This document shows, piece after piece, positions 26,753 to 34,815 of a DNA stretch of 64,000 nucleotides (positions are counted from its first letter, which is position 1; every line of letters starts with the position of its first letter). The notes beneath the pieces were generated by a model. That model was not told where the DNA came from and made no database searches. It was given only the letters and a program-made list of their open reading frames with translations. Position numbers and translations under genes: made by a program. The stretch spans positions 781,813-845,812 of the forward strand of contig NZ_JAFCJE010000005.1 in assembly GCF_018131185.1 (NCBI RefSeq). The letters are read 5' to 3'. This DNA is from Bradyrhizobium diazoefficiens (GTDB lineage: Bacteria; Pseudomonadota; Alphaproteobacteria; Rhizobiales; Xanthobacteraceae).

Positions 26753-26956
26753 ATGTATTCGCACCGGGAACGGCGGCTTCGCCTTGCCGTTACCCTGATC
26801 CGCGGGGCGGACGAATCGAACGGAGGCTGGCACGTGTTTTGGATCTGTTGGAACACCGCCTGGTCGCTCATCATCAGCGGCATCATGTTCGCCACCATCG
26901 TCAGCCACCCCGACTCCGAGATCGCCGAAGTGCGTGCCGCCAAACGTTTGATGTAG
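26753..26956 (+). CDS. Hypothetical 67-residue single-TM protein
   Basis: It begins MYSHRERRLRLAVTL. A Trp-rich TM segment (HVFWICWNTAWSLIISGIMF) is followed by a short charged tail (SEIAEVRAAKRLM). Codon use looks genuine. It follows the 58-residue gene after 2 nt and is followed 16 nt later by a 12-bp stem that could terminate the transcript. Function unknown. Confidence 0.42.
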   Translation: MYSHRERRLRLAVTLIRGADESNGGWHVFWICWNTAWSLIISGIMFATIVSHPDSEIAEVRAAKRLM

Positions 26957-26971
26957 TTCGTGGCGTGCCGG

Positions 26972-27008
26972 AAAGCGCGATGAGATCGGGGTGATTTCAT
27001 CGCGCTTT
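26972..27008. terminator. Stem-loop between convergent genes
   Basis: A perfect 12-bp inverted repeat (AAAGCGCGATGA 26972-26983 with TCATCGCGCTTT 26997-27008) and a 13-nt loop. The arms end in AAA/TTT, giving a short U run at the stem base for either strand. It lies between a small plus-strand gene and the minus-strand metallo-hydrolase. Confidence 0.6.
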
Positions 27009-27053
27009 GGGAGTCCGGATCATGCTCTCGTGCGAGCCGGACCCGTCCTGCCG

Positions 27054-27971
27054 TCAATAGTCCCAGAACACCGGGATCCAACGGAAGGCATCACCGTCTA
27101 TTGCGACGTGCCCGATCGAGGGGAAGGGCATGTGGGTGGCCACCAGCAGCTCGCGGCTCGCGGCCAGCTCCCGCAGCAGACGGACGCGAACGCGCGCGGC
27201 CTCTTCGGGATCGTGCTCGAAGCCGTTGTGCCAATCGGGGTGATCGAATCCGACAGTGAACACGGCATCACCAGCGAATGTCAGCCGATCGCCGCCCGAT
27301 GCCAGCCGGACCACGCTGTGCCCGGGGGTGTGGCCGCCGGTGCGCGTGACCACCACGCCCGGCGCCACCTCATGCTCCTCCTCGAAGGTACGCAGCTGGT
27401 TGTGGTACTCCTTCGCAAACCGCTCGGCGGTCGCCCGCAATGCGTCCGGGAATCCGGGCGGCATCGAGACATGGGTGAAATCGGGGTTCTCCCAGAACGC
27501 GACCTCGGCAGCGGCGACGTGGATCCGCAGGTCCGGGCGCAGCCGCTCCTTCACCTCGTCGACGAGCAGCCCGCCGATGTGGTCCATGTGCATGTGCGTC
27601 AGCACCACGTCGGTGACGGATCCGAGATCGATGCCGGCGGCTTCCAGTCGCTTGCTCAACTGCCCGGCCCGCGGCAAGTGCAGATCCGGATCAGACCCCA
27701 GCCCGGCGTCGACGAGGATGGTTTGGCCGCCGCTGCGCACCACGACCACGTTCAGCGCCCAGTCGAACGCATCCGGCGGCAGGAACATGTCCTTCAGCCA
27801 GGCCGCGCGGACGGCCGGGTCGGCGTTGTGGGCGAGCATCGCGCCCGGCAGCATCAGCACGCCGTCGCTGATCACCATCACGTCGATCTCGCCGATCTTC
27901 AGTGCATAGCGCGACGGGACCAGTTCCTCGGGGCGCGATGTCGCGGGATATGAAGGGTTGTGCAGGTTCAT
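27054..27971 (-). CDS. MBL-fold metallo-hydrolase
   Basis: 305 residues. Full metallo-beta-lactamase signature THMHMDHIGG (HxHxDH), later His in RTGGHTPGHSVV, Asp in TFAGDAVF and His in VATHMPFP, so a two-metal hydrolase is likely. No signal peptide. ATG 27971 has AGGAGA 7 nt upstream; an ATG six codons earlier (27989) is possible. It is the last gene of the AraC - hypothetical - NDH-2-like - hydrolase run. The substrate (lactone, thioester or similar) is not known. Confidence 0.88.
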   Translation of the reverse strand: MNLHNPSYPATSRPEELVPSRYALKIGEIDVMVISDGVLMLPGAMLAHNADPAVRAAWLKDMFLPPDAFDWALNVVVVRSGGQTILVDAGLGSDPDLHLPRAGQLSKRLEAAGIDLGSVTDVVLTHMHMDHIGGLLVDEVKERLRPDLRIHVAAAEVAFWENPDFTHVSMPPGFPDALRATAERFAKEYHNQLRTFEEEHEVAPGVVVTRTGGHTPGHSVVRLASGGDRLTFAGDAVFTVGFDHPDWHNGFEHDPEEAARVRVRLLRELAASRELLVATHMPFPSIGHVAIDGDAFRWIPVFWDY

Positions 27972-28060
27972 GTTGGTCTCCTGTTTCATGAGAAGGCTCC
28001 CGGCTGGCTTGATCGGCAGACCGCGCAGCCGGGACGCGCGGCCGTCATGGCTCGAGACGT

Positions 28061-29266
28061 CTAGAGAGCGGTGACGCGCTCGGGATCGGCGGAAGCGAGA
28101 GCGGCGGCGCGCTCCGCCTTTGGCGGATAGATCCAGACCGTGTTGATCTCCCGCTTGGTCTTCTTGGCGACGTCGCCGACCATTTCGACCTTCCGCTCCC
28201 AGCCGCGCGTGAACAGCGCGCCGGCGTCGCCGAGGTCGAGGCAGGTGACGTAGGCCTTCTGGTGATAGGGCCGGGTCGCAAGGCCGAGCAGCTCGGCCGC
28301 GGCATTGTTGCCGGCGAAGGCGCCCATGCGCGTGGCGTGCTGGCACGACATCAGCGCGTAATTTCCCTCGTCGTCGCAGGCCGCGCGTGCCGCATCGCCG
28401 GCCGCGAAGACACCCTGAACGCCTGTCACCTGCAGGCGGCGATCGACCAGCAACCGGCCGAAGCTGTCGCGCTCGGCGGGAATCTGCGCGGTCAAGGGTG
28501 CCGCACGAATGCCCGCCGCCCAGATCACGGTCTCGGTCTCGATGCGTTCGCCGCTCGACAGCGTGACGCCGGATTGGTCGAGCGATGCGACCCCGGCACC
28601 GAGGCGGGTTTCCACACCGAGCTTGCGAAGCGCGTCCTCGATGACGGGGCGGGGACCCGCGCCCATGTCGGGCGCGATCGCATTGTTGCGATCGACGATG
28701 ATGACGCGGCTCTTCGCGTTGGTGCCGAGGATGTCGCGAAGCCGCGCCGGCATTTCGGTGGCAGCCTCGATGCCGGTGAAGCCGCCGCCGGCGACGACGA
28801 CCGTGTCGCGCCCGACCGTGGCCGGCCGCTTGGCGAGACCATGCAGGTGCTTGTCGAGTGCGACGGCATCGTCGAGCGAATCGACGCTGAAGCCATGCTC
28901 GGCAAGCCCCGGAATGTTCGGACGGAACAGCCGGCTGCCGGTGGTCACGACGAGACGGTCGTAGGAGAGCGTCTTCGTCGTCCCCTTTGCCGTCGCGATC
29001 TTCACCATGCAGGATTTGGTGTCGACCGCCTCGGCGGTGCCTTGCACATAGGTGACGTCGATGGCCTCGAGCACGTCGAGCAGGGGCGCGGTCAGGGTTT
29101 CTGGCTTCGGTTCATAGAGCCGCGGGCGGACCACGAGCGTAGGCTCGGGCGCAACCAGCGCGATCTCCAGCTGGTCTGGCGAGACGCCTTGTATCTCGCG
29201 CAGGCGGGCTGCGGAAAGGGCGGCGTACATGCCGGCGAAGCCGGCGCCGATGATCACTAATCGCAT
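28061..29266 (-). CDS. FAD-dependent NAD(P)H oxidoreductase, NDH-2-like
   Basis: 401 residues with two dinucleotide folds. FAD-binding IIGAGFAGMYAALSAARL is at the N-terminus, the NAD(P)H fold is VVVAGGGFTGIEAA, and FAAGDAA closes the FAD site. It resembles type II NADH dehydrogenases and related pyridine-nucleotide oxidoreductases, though it lacks an obvious C-terminal membrane helix. AAGGAG precedes ATG 29266; a start at 29308 is possible. Its neighbours (AraC regulator, metallo-hydrolase) suggest an inducible redox or detoxification unit. Confidence 0.85.
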   Translation of the reverse strand: MRLVIIGAGFAGMYAALSAARLREIQGVSPDQLEIALVAPEPTLVVRPRLYEPKPETLTAPLLDVLEAIDVTYVQGTAEAVDTKSCMVKIATAKGTTKTLSYDRLVVTTGSRLFRPNIPGLAEHGFSVDSLDDAVALDKHLHGLAKRPATVGRDTVVVAGGGFTGIEAATEMPARLRDILGTNAKSRVIIVDRNNAIAPDMGAGPRPVIEDALRKLGVETRLGAGVASLDQSGVTLSSGERIETETVIWAAGIRAAPLTAQIPAERDSFGRLLVDRRLQVTGVQGVFAAGDAARAACDDEGNYALMSCQHATRMGAFAGNNAAAELLGLATRPYHQKAYVTCLDLGDAGALFTRGWERKVEMVGDVAKKTKREINTVWIYPPKAERAAALASADPERVTAL

Positions 29267-29383
29267 GGGTTTGCTCCTTGGTTGGCAGTGTCGAAAGTCC
29301 GCGCGCAACCGTCGCTGCTCCCTCGCGGGCAGCGTCCGGTGACGGCACGAAGAGATGTGAAGAGATGAAGTGAACCGCTGCGT

Positions 29384-29668
29384 CTAAGGCGCCATGCAGC
29401 GGGACAGTGGCGAGCGCGCCGGCCAGGCCTGGCGAAACACGACCGGCCTCAGGCCCCAGTCCTGATAAGGCAGGCCGGAGTCGTCCCGGTTCATGATGAA
29501 TACCAGCGGATGCATCGCGTGCACATCGTGCGCCGGAAGCTCCACCTCCTCGCCCGTCGCCGACGTGAAGCGGACGGCCAGCGAGAGTCCGTACAAGGTT
29601 GCGGTGGCAAGGCTTCGGTGGCGCGAGGCGGTCACGCGCCGGCTGATGAAGTCTTTCCAGGTCATCAT
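29384..29668 (-). CDS. Hypothetical 94-residue protein
   Basis: It begins MMTWKDFISRRVTASR and carries HDVHAMHPLVFIMNRDDSG. It has no signal peptide or TM. GGAGAC precedes the start; ATG at 29668 or 29665 cannot be separated. It lies between the AraC regulator and the oxidoreductase in the same direction. I recognise no family. Confidence 0.6.
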   Translation of the reverse strand: MMTWKDFISRRVTASRHRSLATATLYGLSLAVRFTSATGEEVELPAHDVHAMHPLVFIMNRDDSGLPYQDWGLRPVVFRQAWPARSPLSRCMAP

Positions 29669-29763
29669 CGGTCTCCGTCGATTGGTCTGGACATGATGAT
29701 GATCTACCGGATCGGGCCTGCCGCTGCGCCAGAGCAGTTGCCGTGATTGCAGCGCGATTGCTG

Positions 29764-30720
29764 CTAACGCTGGCGCCTGCGCCAGTCGCTCGGGCTCTCG
29801 CCGGTCAGCTTGCGGAACGCCGCCGCGAACGCCGTCTGCGAGGCATAGCCGAGCGCGGCTGCGATCGCGGCGACCGTCTCGTCGCCCTCGCGCAGCATCT
29901 TCATGGCCTGCTCGAGCCGGTGCTGGCGCAGCCAGGCATGCGGAGACAGGCCGGTGCTTTCCTTGAACGCACGGCAGAAGTGAAAGCGCGACAGGCCCGC
30001 ATCGGATGCCAGCGCATCCAGCGAGACGTCCGCGTCGCTGTCCGACCGCAAGCGTTCGATCGCACGGAGCAGGATCTTCGGCGATAAGCCGCCCACGGTC
30101 GGCTCGAAACTGGTTGGCGAGCCGGTATGCGCAGCCAGAAGGCGCGTGGCCAGAAGATCCGTCAGCTGATGCCGGAACAAGGTGTCCAGGGCTCCATTGC
30201 CTTGCAACGTGTCTGCCGCGCTCAGGATCAGTCGCGAGGTGATGGGGTCGGGATGTGCGGTTCGCTCCAGCAGGTCGGCCGGTCCGACCTGGGCCTCGTC
30301 GGCAACGCGCTTCAGGATTGCGTCGGGAAGATACAGCTGAACCACGTCGACGGGCTTTGGAATATCCCACCTGGAGCTCGATCCTTCCGGGATGATGATC
30401 AGGACTCCCGGCCGAAACGTGCCGATCGCGACCGATCGTCCCGACCGCCGCTCCATGCGCTGCATCATGCCGTTATACGCCATGATCACGTGGTGGCTCA
30501 TGGGCTCGACGACGTCGTGCAGCGGATCATGTCGCCAGTGCGCGAGGCCGGCACCGGAGGCGTCCAGCGCCATGCGAAACGGCTCGGTTCTGAGCACGCG
30601 CGCCATCTCCGCACCGGCGGCGCGCCGTTCGGAATGCGAGCTGTCGTCCGGCTGCGCACGAGGTGCGGGGGGTGCGCCCTGCTGCGAGACATCGCGCATG
30701 GGAGCAGTGTTTCCGGTCAT
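29764..30720 (-). CDS. AraC-family transcriptional regulator
   Basis: 318 residues. An N-terminal sensing half (GTFRPGVLIIIPEG, cupin-like) precedes two C-terminal HTH motifs (VSLDALASDAGLSRFHFCRAF and ETVAAIAAALGYASQTAFAAAF) ending GESPSDWRRR. AAGGAG lies 7 nt before the ATG. It heads a co-directional run with gaps of about 90-120 bp and probably activates those downstream genes. Confidence 0.92.
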   Translation of the reverse strand: MTGNTAPMRDVSQQGAPPAPRAQPDDSSHSERRAAGAEMARVLRTEPFRMALDASGAGLAHWRHDPLHDVVEPMSHHVIMAYNGMMQRMERRSGRSVAIGTFRPGVLIIIPEGSSSRWDIPKPVDVVQLYLPDAILKRVADEAQVGPADLLERTAHPDPITSRLILSAADTLQGNGALDTLFRHQLTDLLATRLLAAHTGSPTSFEPTVGGLSPKILLRAIERLRSDSDADVSLDALASDAGLSRFHFCRAFKESTGLSPHAWLRQHRLEQAMKMLREGDETVAAIAAALGYASQTAFAAAFRKLTGESPSDWRRRQR

Positions 30721-30960
30721 GGCATGGCTCCTTTCGGATCGCGTCAGGATTCCGATCAGTCGCCCGTATTTGTACGGACCGGCGGCGTTCTATTCCCTGC
30801 GAGCGAGGGCGTATTGCCTGAAGCGGCCGTGTTTTGTCTGATCCTGCTCCAAGCGGCGCTTTCGCAAATGCGCCGGTCTCATCCCATCGACCGTCTTGCT
30901 GCCGCAGCCAAATCGGCGCACCCTGCCGCCCCGGTTGATTTGCCTGCAAGGTTCTTTTCG

Positions 30961-32061
30961 ATGATGACCGCATCCAAGGCCTTCATTGCTTTCTGCCTGC
31001 TCGCGCTGGTCGGCACGGTGCTGGTGATCGGCCCGGCCGAGCTGCGCCGTCTGCTCCCGGACGGGACCAAGACCTCAATCGCCGCCAGGCCGGAGACCAA
31101 GGTCGAAGCCAAGGCCGAAGCCAAGTCCGAAGCAAAGGCCGAAGCAAAGGCCGAGCTCAAGCCGGAGCCGAAACCGGAAGCGCCGAAGCCGGACCAGCCG
31201 AAGCTTGCCGCCGCCGCGCCGCCCGCGCCTGCAGCAGTGGCGGCCCCGGCGCCCGAGCCGAAGACCGGCGCGCTGGTCGAGATTCAGAAGCAGGTCGCGG
31301 CGCTGCCCGATCTCGCGCCGGTCAAGCCGCCGCCGGCGGTCGCCGACACCGGCCCCCGTTTCGACGTCGCCCGGGTCGACGATCGCGGCGAGGCCGCGGT
31401 GATTGCCGGCGTGGCCGCGCCGGGTGCAAAGGTCGAGCTGCTGCGCGACGGCAAGCCACTCGACACAGCGGTGGCCGACGCCTCGGGCCAGTTCGTGATG
31501 ACCCCGCCGCAGCTTCCCCCCGGTTCCTATGAATTGACGCTCCGGGCCAGGGCGCCGGATGGCACGGTCACGCAGTCCGGCCGCACCATGCCGGTCACCA
31601 TCGCCGAAGCGGCGCCGCCGCCCGCGCGTCCGGGACCGGTCGCGAGGCAAGAGTCGAAGCAAGAGTCGAAGCAAGAGTCGAAGCAAGCCGAGAAGGTGGA
31701 TGACAAGGCGGATGTCGTGGCGGCGCTGCCGTCGGGCGCGCCGCATCTTGCCTCTGCTCCCGACAGGGCTGCTTCCCGGCCGAAATTGACCGGCGCGCCG
31801 AAACCCAAGGTCATGGCGCGGGCGCCCGCGGCGACGACGGTGGCATCGGCCTCGCCGGCGGACGCGCTGCAGGCCGCGCCATTGGAGGCAGGCGGCAGCC
31901 GGGTGATCTCCCGCGGCGACAGCCTGTGGGCGCTCAGCCGGCTCGCCTATGGCGACGGCGCCCGCTACGCCGTCATCTTCAACGCCAACCGCGGCAAGAT
32001 CCACAACCCCAATCTGATCTATCCCGGCCAGACCTTTGTGATGCCGCAGAAGCCGGAGTGA
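30961..32061 (+). CDS. LysM-domain envelope protein with low-complexity linkers
   Basis: 366 residues. A signal anchor (about 7-26) is followed by a Lys/Glu/Ala/Pro-rich stretch (about 40-95, EAKAEAKSEAKAEAK), a bacterial Ig-like domain (about 130-215, GVAAPGAKVELLRDGKPL), a linker with three tandem ESKQ units, and a C-terminal LysM domain (about 315-360, SRGDSLWALSRLAYGDG... YPGQTFVM). LysM binds peptidoglycan, so it is a cell-wall-associated protein. It is long for the family because of the linkers. The frame is open far upstream; MMTASKAF precedes the signal anchor. Confidence 0.88.
   Translation: MMTASKAFIAFCLLALVGTVLVIGPAELRRLLPDGTKTSIAARPETKVEAKAEAKSEAKAEAKAELKPEPKPEAPKPDQPKLAAAAPPAPAAVAAPAPEPKTGALVEIQKQVAALPDLAPVKPPPAVADTGPRFDVARVDDRGEAAVIAGVAAPGAKVELLRDGKPLDTAVADASGQFVMTPPQLPPGSYELTLRARAPDGTVTQSGRTMPVTIAEAAPPPARPGPVARQESKQESKQESKQAEKVDDKADVVAALPSGAPHLASAPDRAASRPKLTGAPKPKVMARAPAATTVASASPADALQAAPLEAGGSRVISRGDSLWALSRLAYGDGARYAVIFNANRGKIHNPNLIYPGQTFVMPQKPE
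31651..31686 (+). repeat. Three tandem 12-bp units inside the LysM gene
   Basis: GAGTCGAAGCAA is repeated exactly three times and encodes ESKQ x3 in a linker. Exact nucleotide identity implies recent slippage or expansion. Confidence 0.9.
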
Positions 32062-32118
32062 GGGGTCACGCCTTCCCGCGAGCGCAGGACTGTCGCTTAC
32101 GATTTTGCCTGTGGCCAT

Positions 32119-32238
32119 CCTTCGAGACGCCCGCCTTTGGCGGGCCCTCAGGATGAGGACCGGGGTGCGCGGCACGTTTCAACGGCCCGGTGCCAGTTAG
32201 CCTCACCCTGAGGGACCGCGAAGCGGTCGTCTCGAAGG
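32119..32238. repeat. Dispersed palindromic intergenic repeat
   Basis: Perfect 11-bp ends CCTTCGAGACG / CGTCTCGAAGG with inner arms CCCTCAGGATGAGG / CCTCACCCTGAGGG. It is a familiar type of Bradyrhizobium intergenic palindrome. It lies in the 354 bp between the LysM gene and the next gene, which otherwise holds nothing recognisable. Confidence 0.7.
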
Positions 32239-32415
32239 GCGAGGCGTGCGCTCAGGCCGCCGCCGGGCGCCCGGTGAAGCCAGTCTCCCGCGACGCTTTG
32301 CCCTGTGTCTCTGCGGAACAATTGGTTCCCTCGCGAGTCATGTCGATGCGGCGCAGTGCGCCGCTGGCGCGGGGAGGAGGCCGAATTGGTCAGGTCAGCG
32401 GTCGTGTCGGGACGC

Positions 32416-33708
32416 ATGCGACTGGCGCTCGCCGGCGCGGCGCTCCTGATTGCGTCAGTGCTGGTGCCTGAGAGAGCCGAGGCGCAGTTCGGATTGCGCG
32501 GCGGTCCGCTTGGCGTTGCGCGTTTCGCCGTCGGCCACGTGATCGGCATGTCGCGACTGCGCCATTCCCGCATGGCGGTGAGGGGCGGTCGATACCGCTC
32601 CGCTGCGCTGAGGTCGCAAGATCCACGTCAAGATGTGCGTGGCGCCGAGCGCGGTCAGGCTGCGAACCCTTACGTGATGCGCGCGGCGCTCACGGCGCAG
32701 GCTGCGCTGGCGGGCTGGCAGGGCGGCCGCCGGGCGCAAGGCTGGTGGCGCCATCCCGATGGCAGCTATGGCTGGGTCGGCCCGGTGTTCTGGCCGTTCG
32801 CGCATGACGACCTCACCAATGCCGTCGTCCTCGGCGATGCGACCAGTCTCTCGCTCTATGGCTATGGCGACATCTATGCCGCGATCTTCGCGCCCTATGC
32901 GGCGACCGAGCTCGCGGCCTACACCGCGCCGCAAGGCCGGCGTGGACGACGCCTCCCCACCGCGGAAATCCTGTGCGAGGCCAGCGACAGCGGCGGTCTG
33001 CCGGTCGAGCGCATCGCTGCTGCCGTGACGCCGAACGAATTGCAGCGCACCGCGCTCGACGAGCTCGCATCCGCCTGGATCAATGCGCGCGACACCATCC
33101 GCGCGGCGTGCCCGGCGCAGGCCCCCGCCAATGCGGCGGAGCGCCTCGGCCTGATGCGCGAACGTGTCGAGGCCATGATCAAGGCCATCGACGCGGTCGC
33201 GCCGCCGCTGGCGAAGTTCACGGGTCTGCTCGATGACGATCAGAAGGCCCGGCTCAATTCTCTCGGCAACGAGCGTCGCGCCGCGCTCGCCTCGATGCAG
33301 CGCAGGGAAACGAACAAGGATACAAACAAGGATGCGCAGGCGGCCGCCGCCTGCGATGCCGACAGCGATCCCCGCTATGACGAAAAGCTGCAGCGTCAGT
33401 ACGAGCAGCTCGTGCAGCAGCAATGGCCTGCGGGCGACATCGCCTCGACGCTCCGCCTCGACGAGACCGCCCGCGCCCGCTTCGAGGTGCTGCAGGACAC
33501 CGCCCTGCGCACCATGCAGACGCTCGGCGCCTGTCCGTCACAGCCCGCTGCAACACCACAAGCGCGCCTCACCGCCGCCAAGGCGCGGCTGGAGACGATG
33601 CTGCAAGCCGTGAACGGCGTCGCCGATGCGCTGGACGATTTCGAGGCTGATCTGAGCGAAGAGCAGAAGGCGACCTTCGAGGCGATCGGGCCGAAGCGCG
33701 GGGCGTGA
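32416..33708 (+). CDS. Exported LTxxQ-motif (Spy/CpxP-like) protein
   Basis: 430 residues. A signal peptide (MRLALAGAALLIASVLVPERAEA, cleavage near residue 23) is followed by an Arg/Gly-rich N-terminal part with WWRHPDGSYGWVGPVFWPF, then a helical region with two LTxxQ-like motifs, LLDDDQKARLN and LSEEQKATFE, as in periplasmic chaperones of the CpxP/Spy group. It is much longer than Spy (about 160 residues). The frame is open to 32305; 32416 fits the signal peptide, with a GTG at 32404 as the alternative. Confidence 0.82.
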   Translation: MRLALAGAALLIASVLVPERAEAQFGLRGGPLGVARFAVGHVIGMSRLRHSRMAVRGGRYRSAALRSQDPRQDVRGAERGQAANPYVMRAALTAQAALAGWQGGRRAQGWWRHPDGSYGWVGPVFWPFAHDDLTNAVVLGDATSLSLYGYGDIYAAIFAPYAATELAAYTAPQGRRGRRLPTAEILCEASDSGGLPVERIAAAVTPNELQRTALDELASAWINARDTIRAACPAQAPANAAERLGLMRERVEAMIKAIDAVAPPLAKFTGLLDDDQKARLNSLGNERRAALASMQRRETNKDTNKDAQAAAACDADSDPRYDEKLQRQYEQLVQQQWPAGDIASTLRLDETARARFEVLQDTALRTMQTLGACPSQPAATPQARLTAAKARLETMLQAVNGVADALDDFEADLSEEQKATFEAIGPKRGA

Positions 33709-33816
33709 TCACCCGCATGCCCAGTCGAACTTCATGTCCTTGAAGTCGAGCTGCGCGTTGCCGGTGCCGAAATTGGTGCCGCCGAAATATTCCTCGAACT
33801 CGATATAGGCCGGCAT
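33709..33816 (-). pseudogene. Orphan 35-residue C-terminal coding fragment
   Basis: It reads MPAYIEFEEYFGGTNFGTGN through a tail ending FKDMKFDWACG-stop, in clean codon usage. Upstream coding resemblance (MFAGPPRADLTENRGIALMP, 33835-33892) is in another frame, which suggests a truncated and frameshifted gene. Too short to assign. It directly abuts the stop of the LTxxQ gene (convergent). Confidence 0.4.
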
Positions 33817-33929
33817 TGGGATCGGTCGCGCGCGGCATCAAGGCGATTCCGCGATTCTCCGTCAGATCGGCGCGCGGAGGGCCCGCGAACATCTTCTGCG
33901 CAAAGACGGTGCGGCCTCCTAGAAGGCGC

Positions 33930-34024
33930 TGGCACCGCCGGCCAGACGTCCGGGCTGTTGCCGAAGACGCGGGCGAGAATCAGCGCGGTGGCCGCGGTGA
34001 CATTGCGGCGAGCGCCAGAGACGT
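33930..34024 (-). pseudogene. Remnant of a HigA-type (Xre) antitoxin gene
   Basis: The minus strand reads RRNVTAATALILARVFGNSP then DVW. This aligns with the helix-turn-helix tail of HigA antitoxins (typically R-x-I-T-A-D-T-A-L-R-L-A-R-x-F-G-T-S-P-E-F-W). Flanking residues do not continue the family in frame, and no toxin gene is beside it. Likely a decayed toxin-antitoxin locus. Confidence 0.4.
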
Positions 34025-34329
34025 CTCCAGGACAGGGCGAGTTCGGCCGCAAAGGTCGATGATGCCATCCTGTCAGTGTCTCGCCCGTCAGGTCAAAGAA
34101 GCTTGTCGGGCCCGGCTTTGGCCATTCTCCTAACCCATTGATCCGGCTCACCACGTCTACTGTGCATGGGGTTGTTTCGCCGTTTTTTGAATCTTCTCGC
34201 GGCATCCGTCTTCGAATAATCGAAATTTCTTTTTACCAGAAATGCGACACACCCTATGATCCGCTCCAACTCATCCCATGGTAAGGGACGGATCGCGATC
34301 GTCAGGGTTCGTGGGGTGAGGGGCGGTGG

Positions 34330-34735
34330 ACGCGGGCGGCGTTGGCGCCAGATGCGGTCGCAGGGCGGGGTGTCCCCGTGAGCGATCAGCGGGCGCGTGT
34401 ACGACGATGTCGAACGCGTACGGCAAAATCGTGTGGTCGTGACGCCCGATATTCCGGCGTCAAGTCTTGCAGTGGTGCGATCGTCCGACCGGACGGCGCA
34501 TCCGATGACAGCTGCAAGGCGACGGTGGCAACGGGAAATCGTCTCACCGGCGAGAGCGCGACATAAGCCGTTTCAACCATCGCGCAGGGAAGGCCGGGCA
34601 TTCGGCCACACCTGTTTCTCCCCTGTGAGCGTCTATCACGCACTCACGCACAGGGGCCTTGCGGGTGCCAGCCGGTGCCCGGTCTTCCCTGCGCCCTTCC
34701 ATTTCGAAGGGTAGCAAGATCTACGCAAAACCCGG
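34330..34735. repeat. Structured intergenic element (nested hairpins), Bradyrhizobiaceae-type dispersed repeat
   Basis: There is no coding potential. Visible structure: GACGCC/GGCGTC hairpin (34441-34461); CGTCCG/CGGACG (34482-34495); a 19-bp outer stem GCGCAGGGAAGGCCGGGCA (34582-34600) pairing with 34676-34694 with a single G-U; and inside it CCCCTGTG (34620-34627) with CACAGGGG (34649-34656). The wording resembles a repeat I recall from many Bradyrhizobium intergenic and IS-flanking regions, but I cannot confirm copy number. It could be a structured RNA or a mobile-element remnant. Confidence 0.55.
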
Positions 34736-34815
34736 GCGCTAGCGCCGCGGGATCGCGAATTGCTGACGATGAGCGATAATAAGCAACGCCTCGCCATGCG
34801 AGGCAGGCGAGGAAG

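Noticed and set aside
34330..34735. The structured intergenic element as a CRISPR array or tRNA cluster
   Set aside because: No regularly spaced direct repeats, and no cloverleaf with conserved T-loop; the hairpins are of different lengths and sequences.
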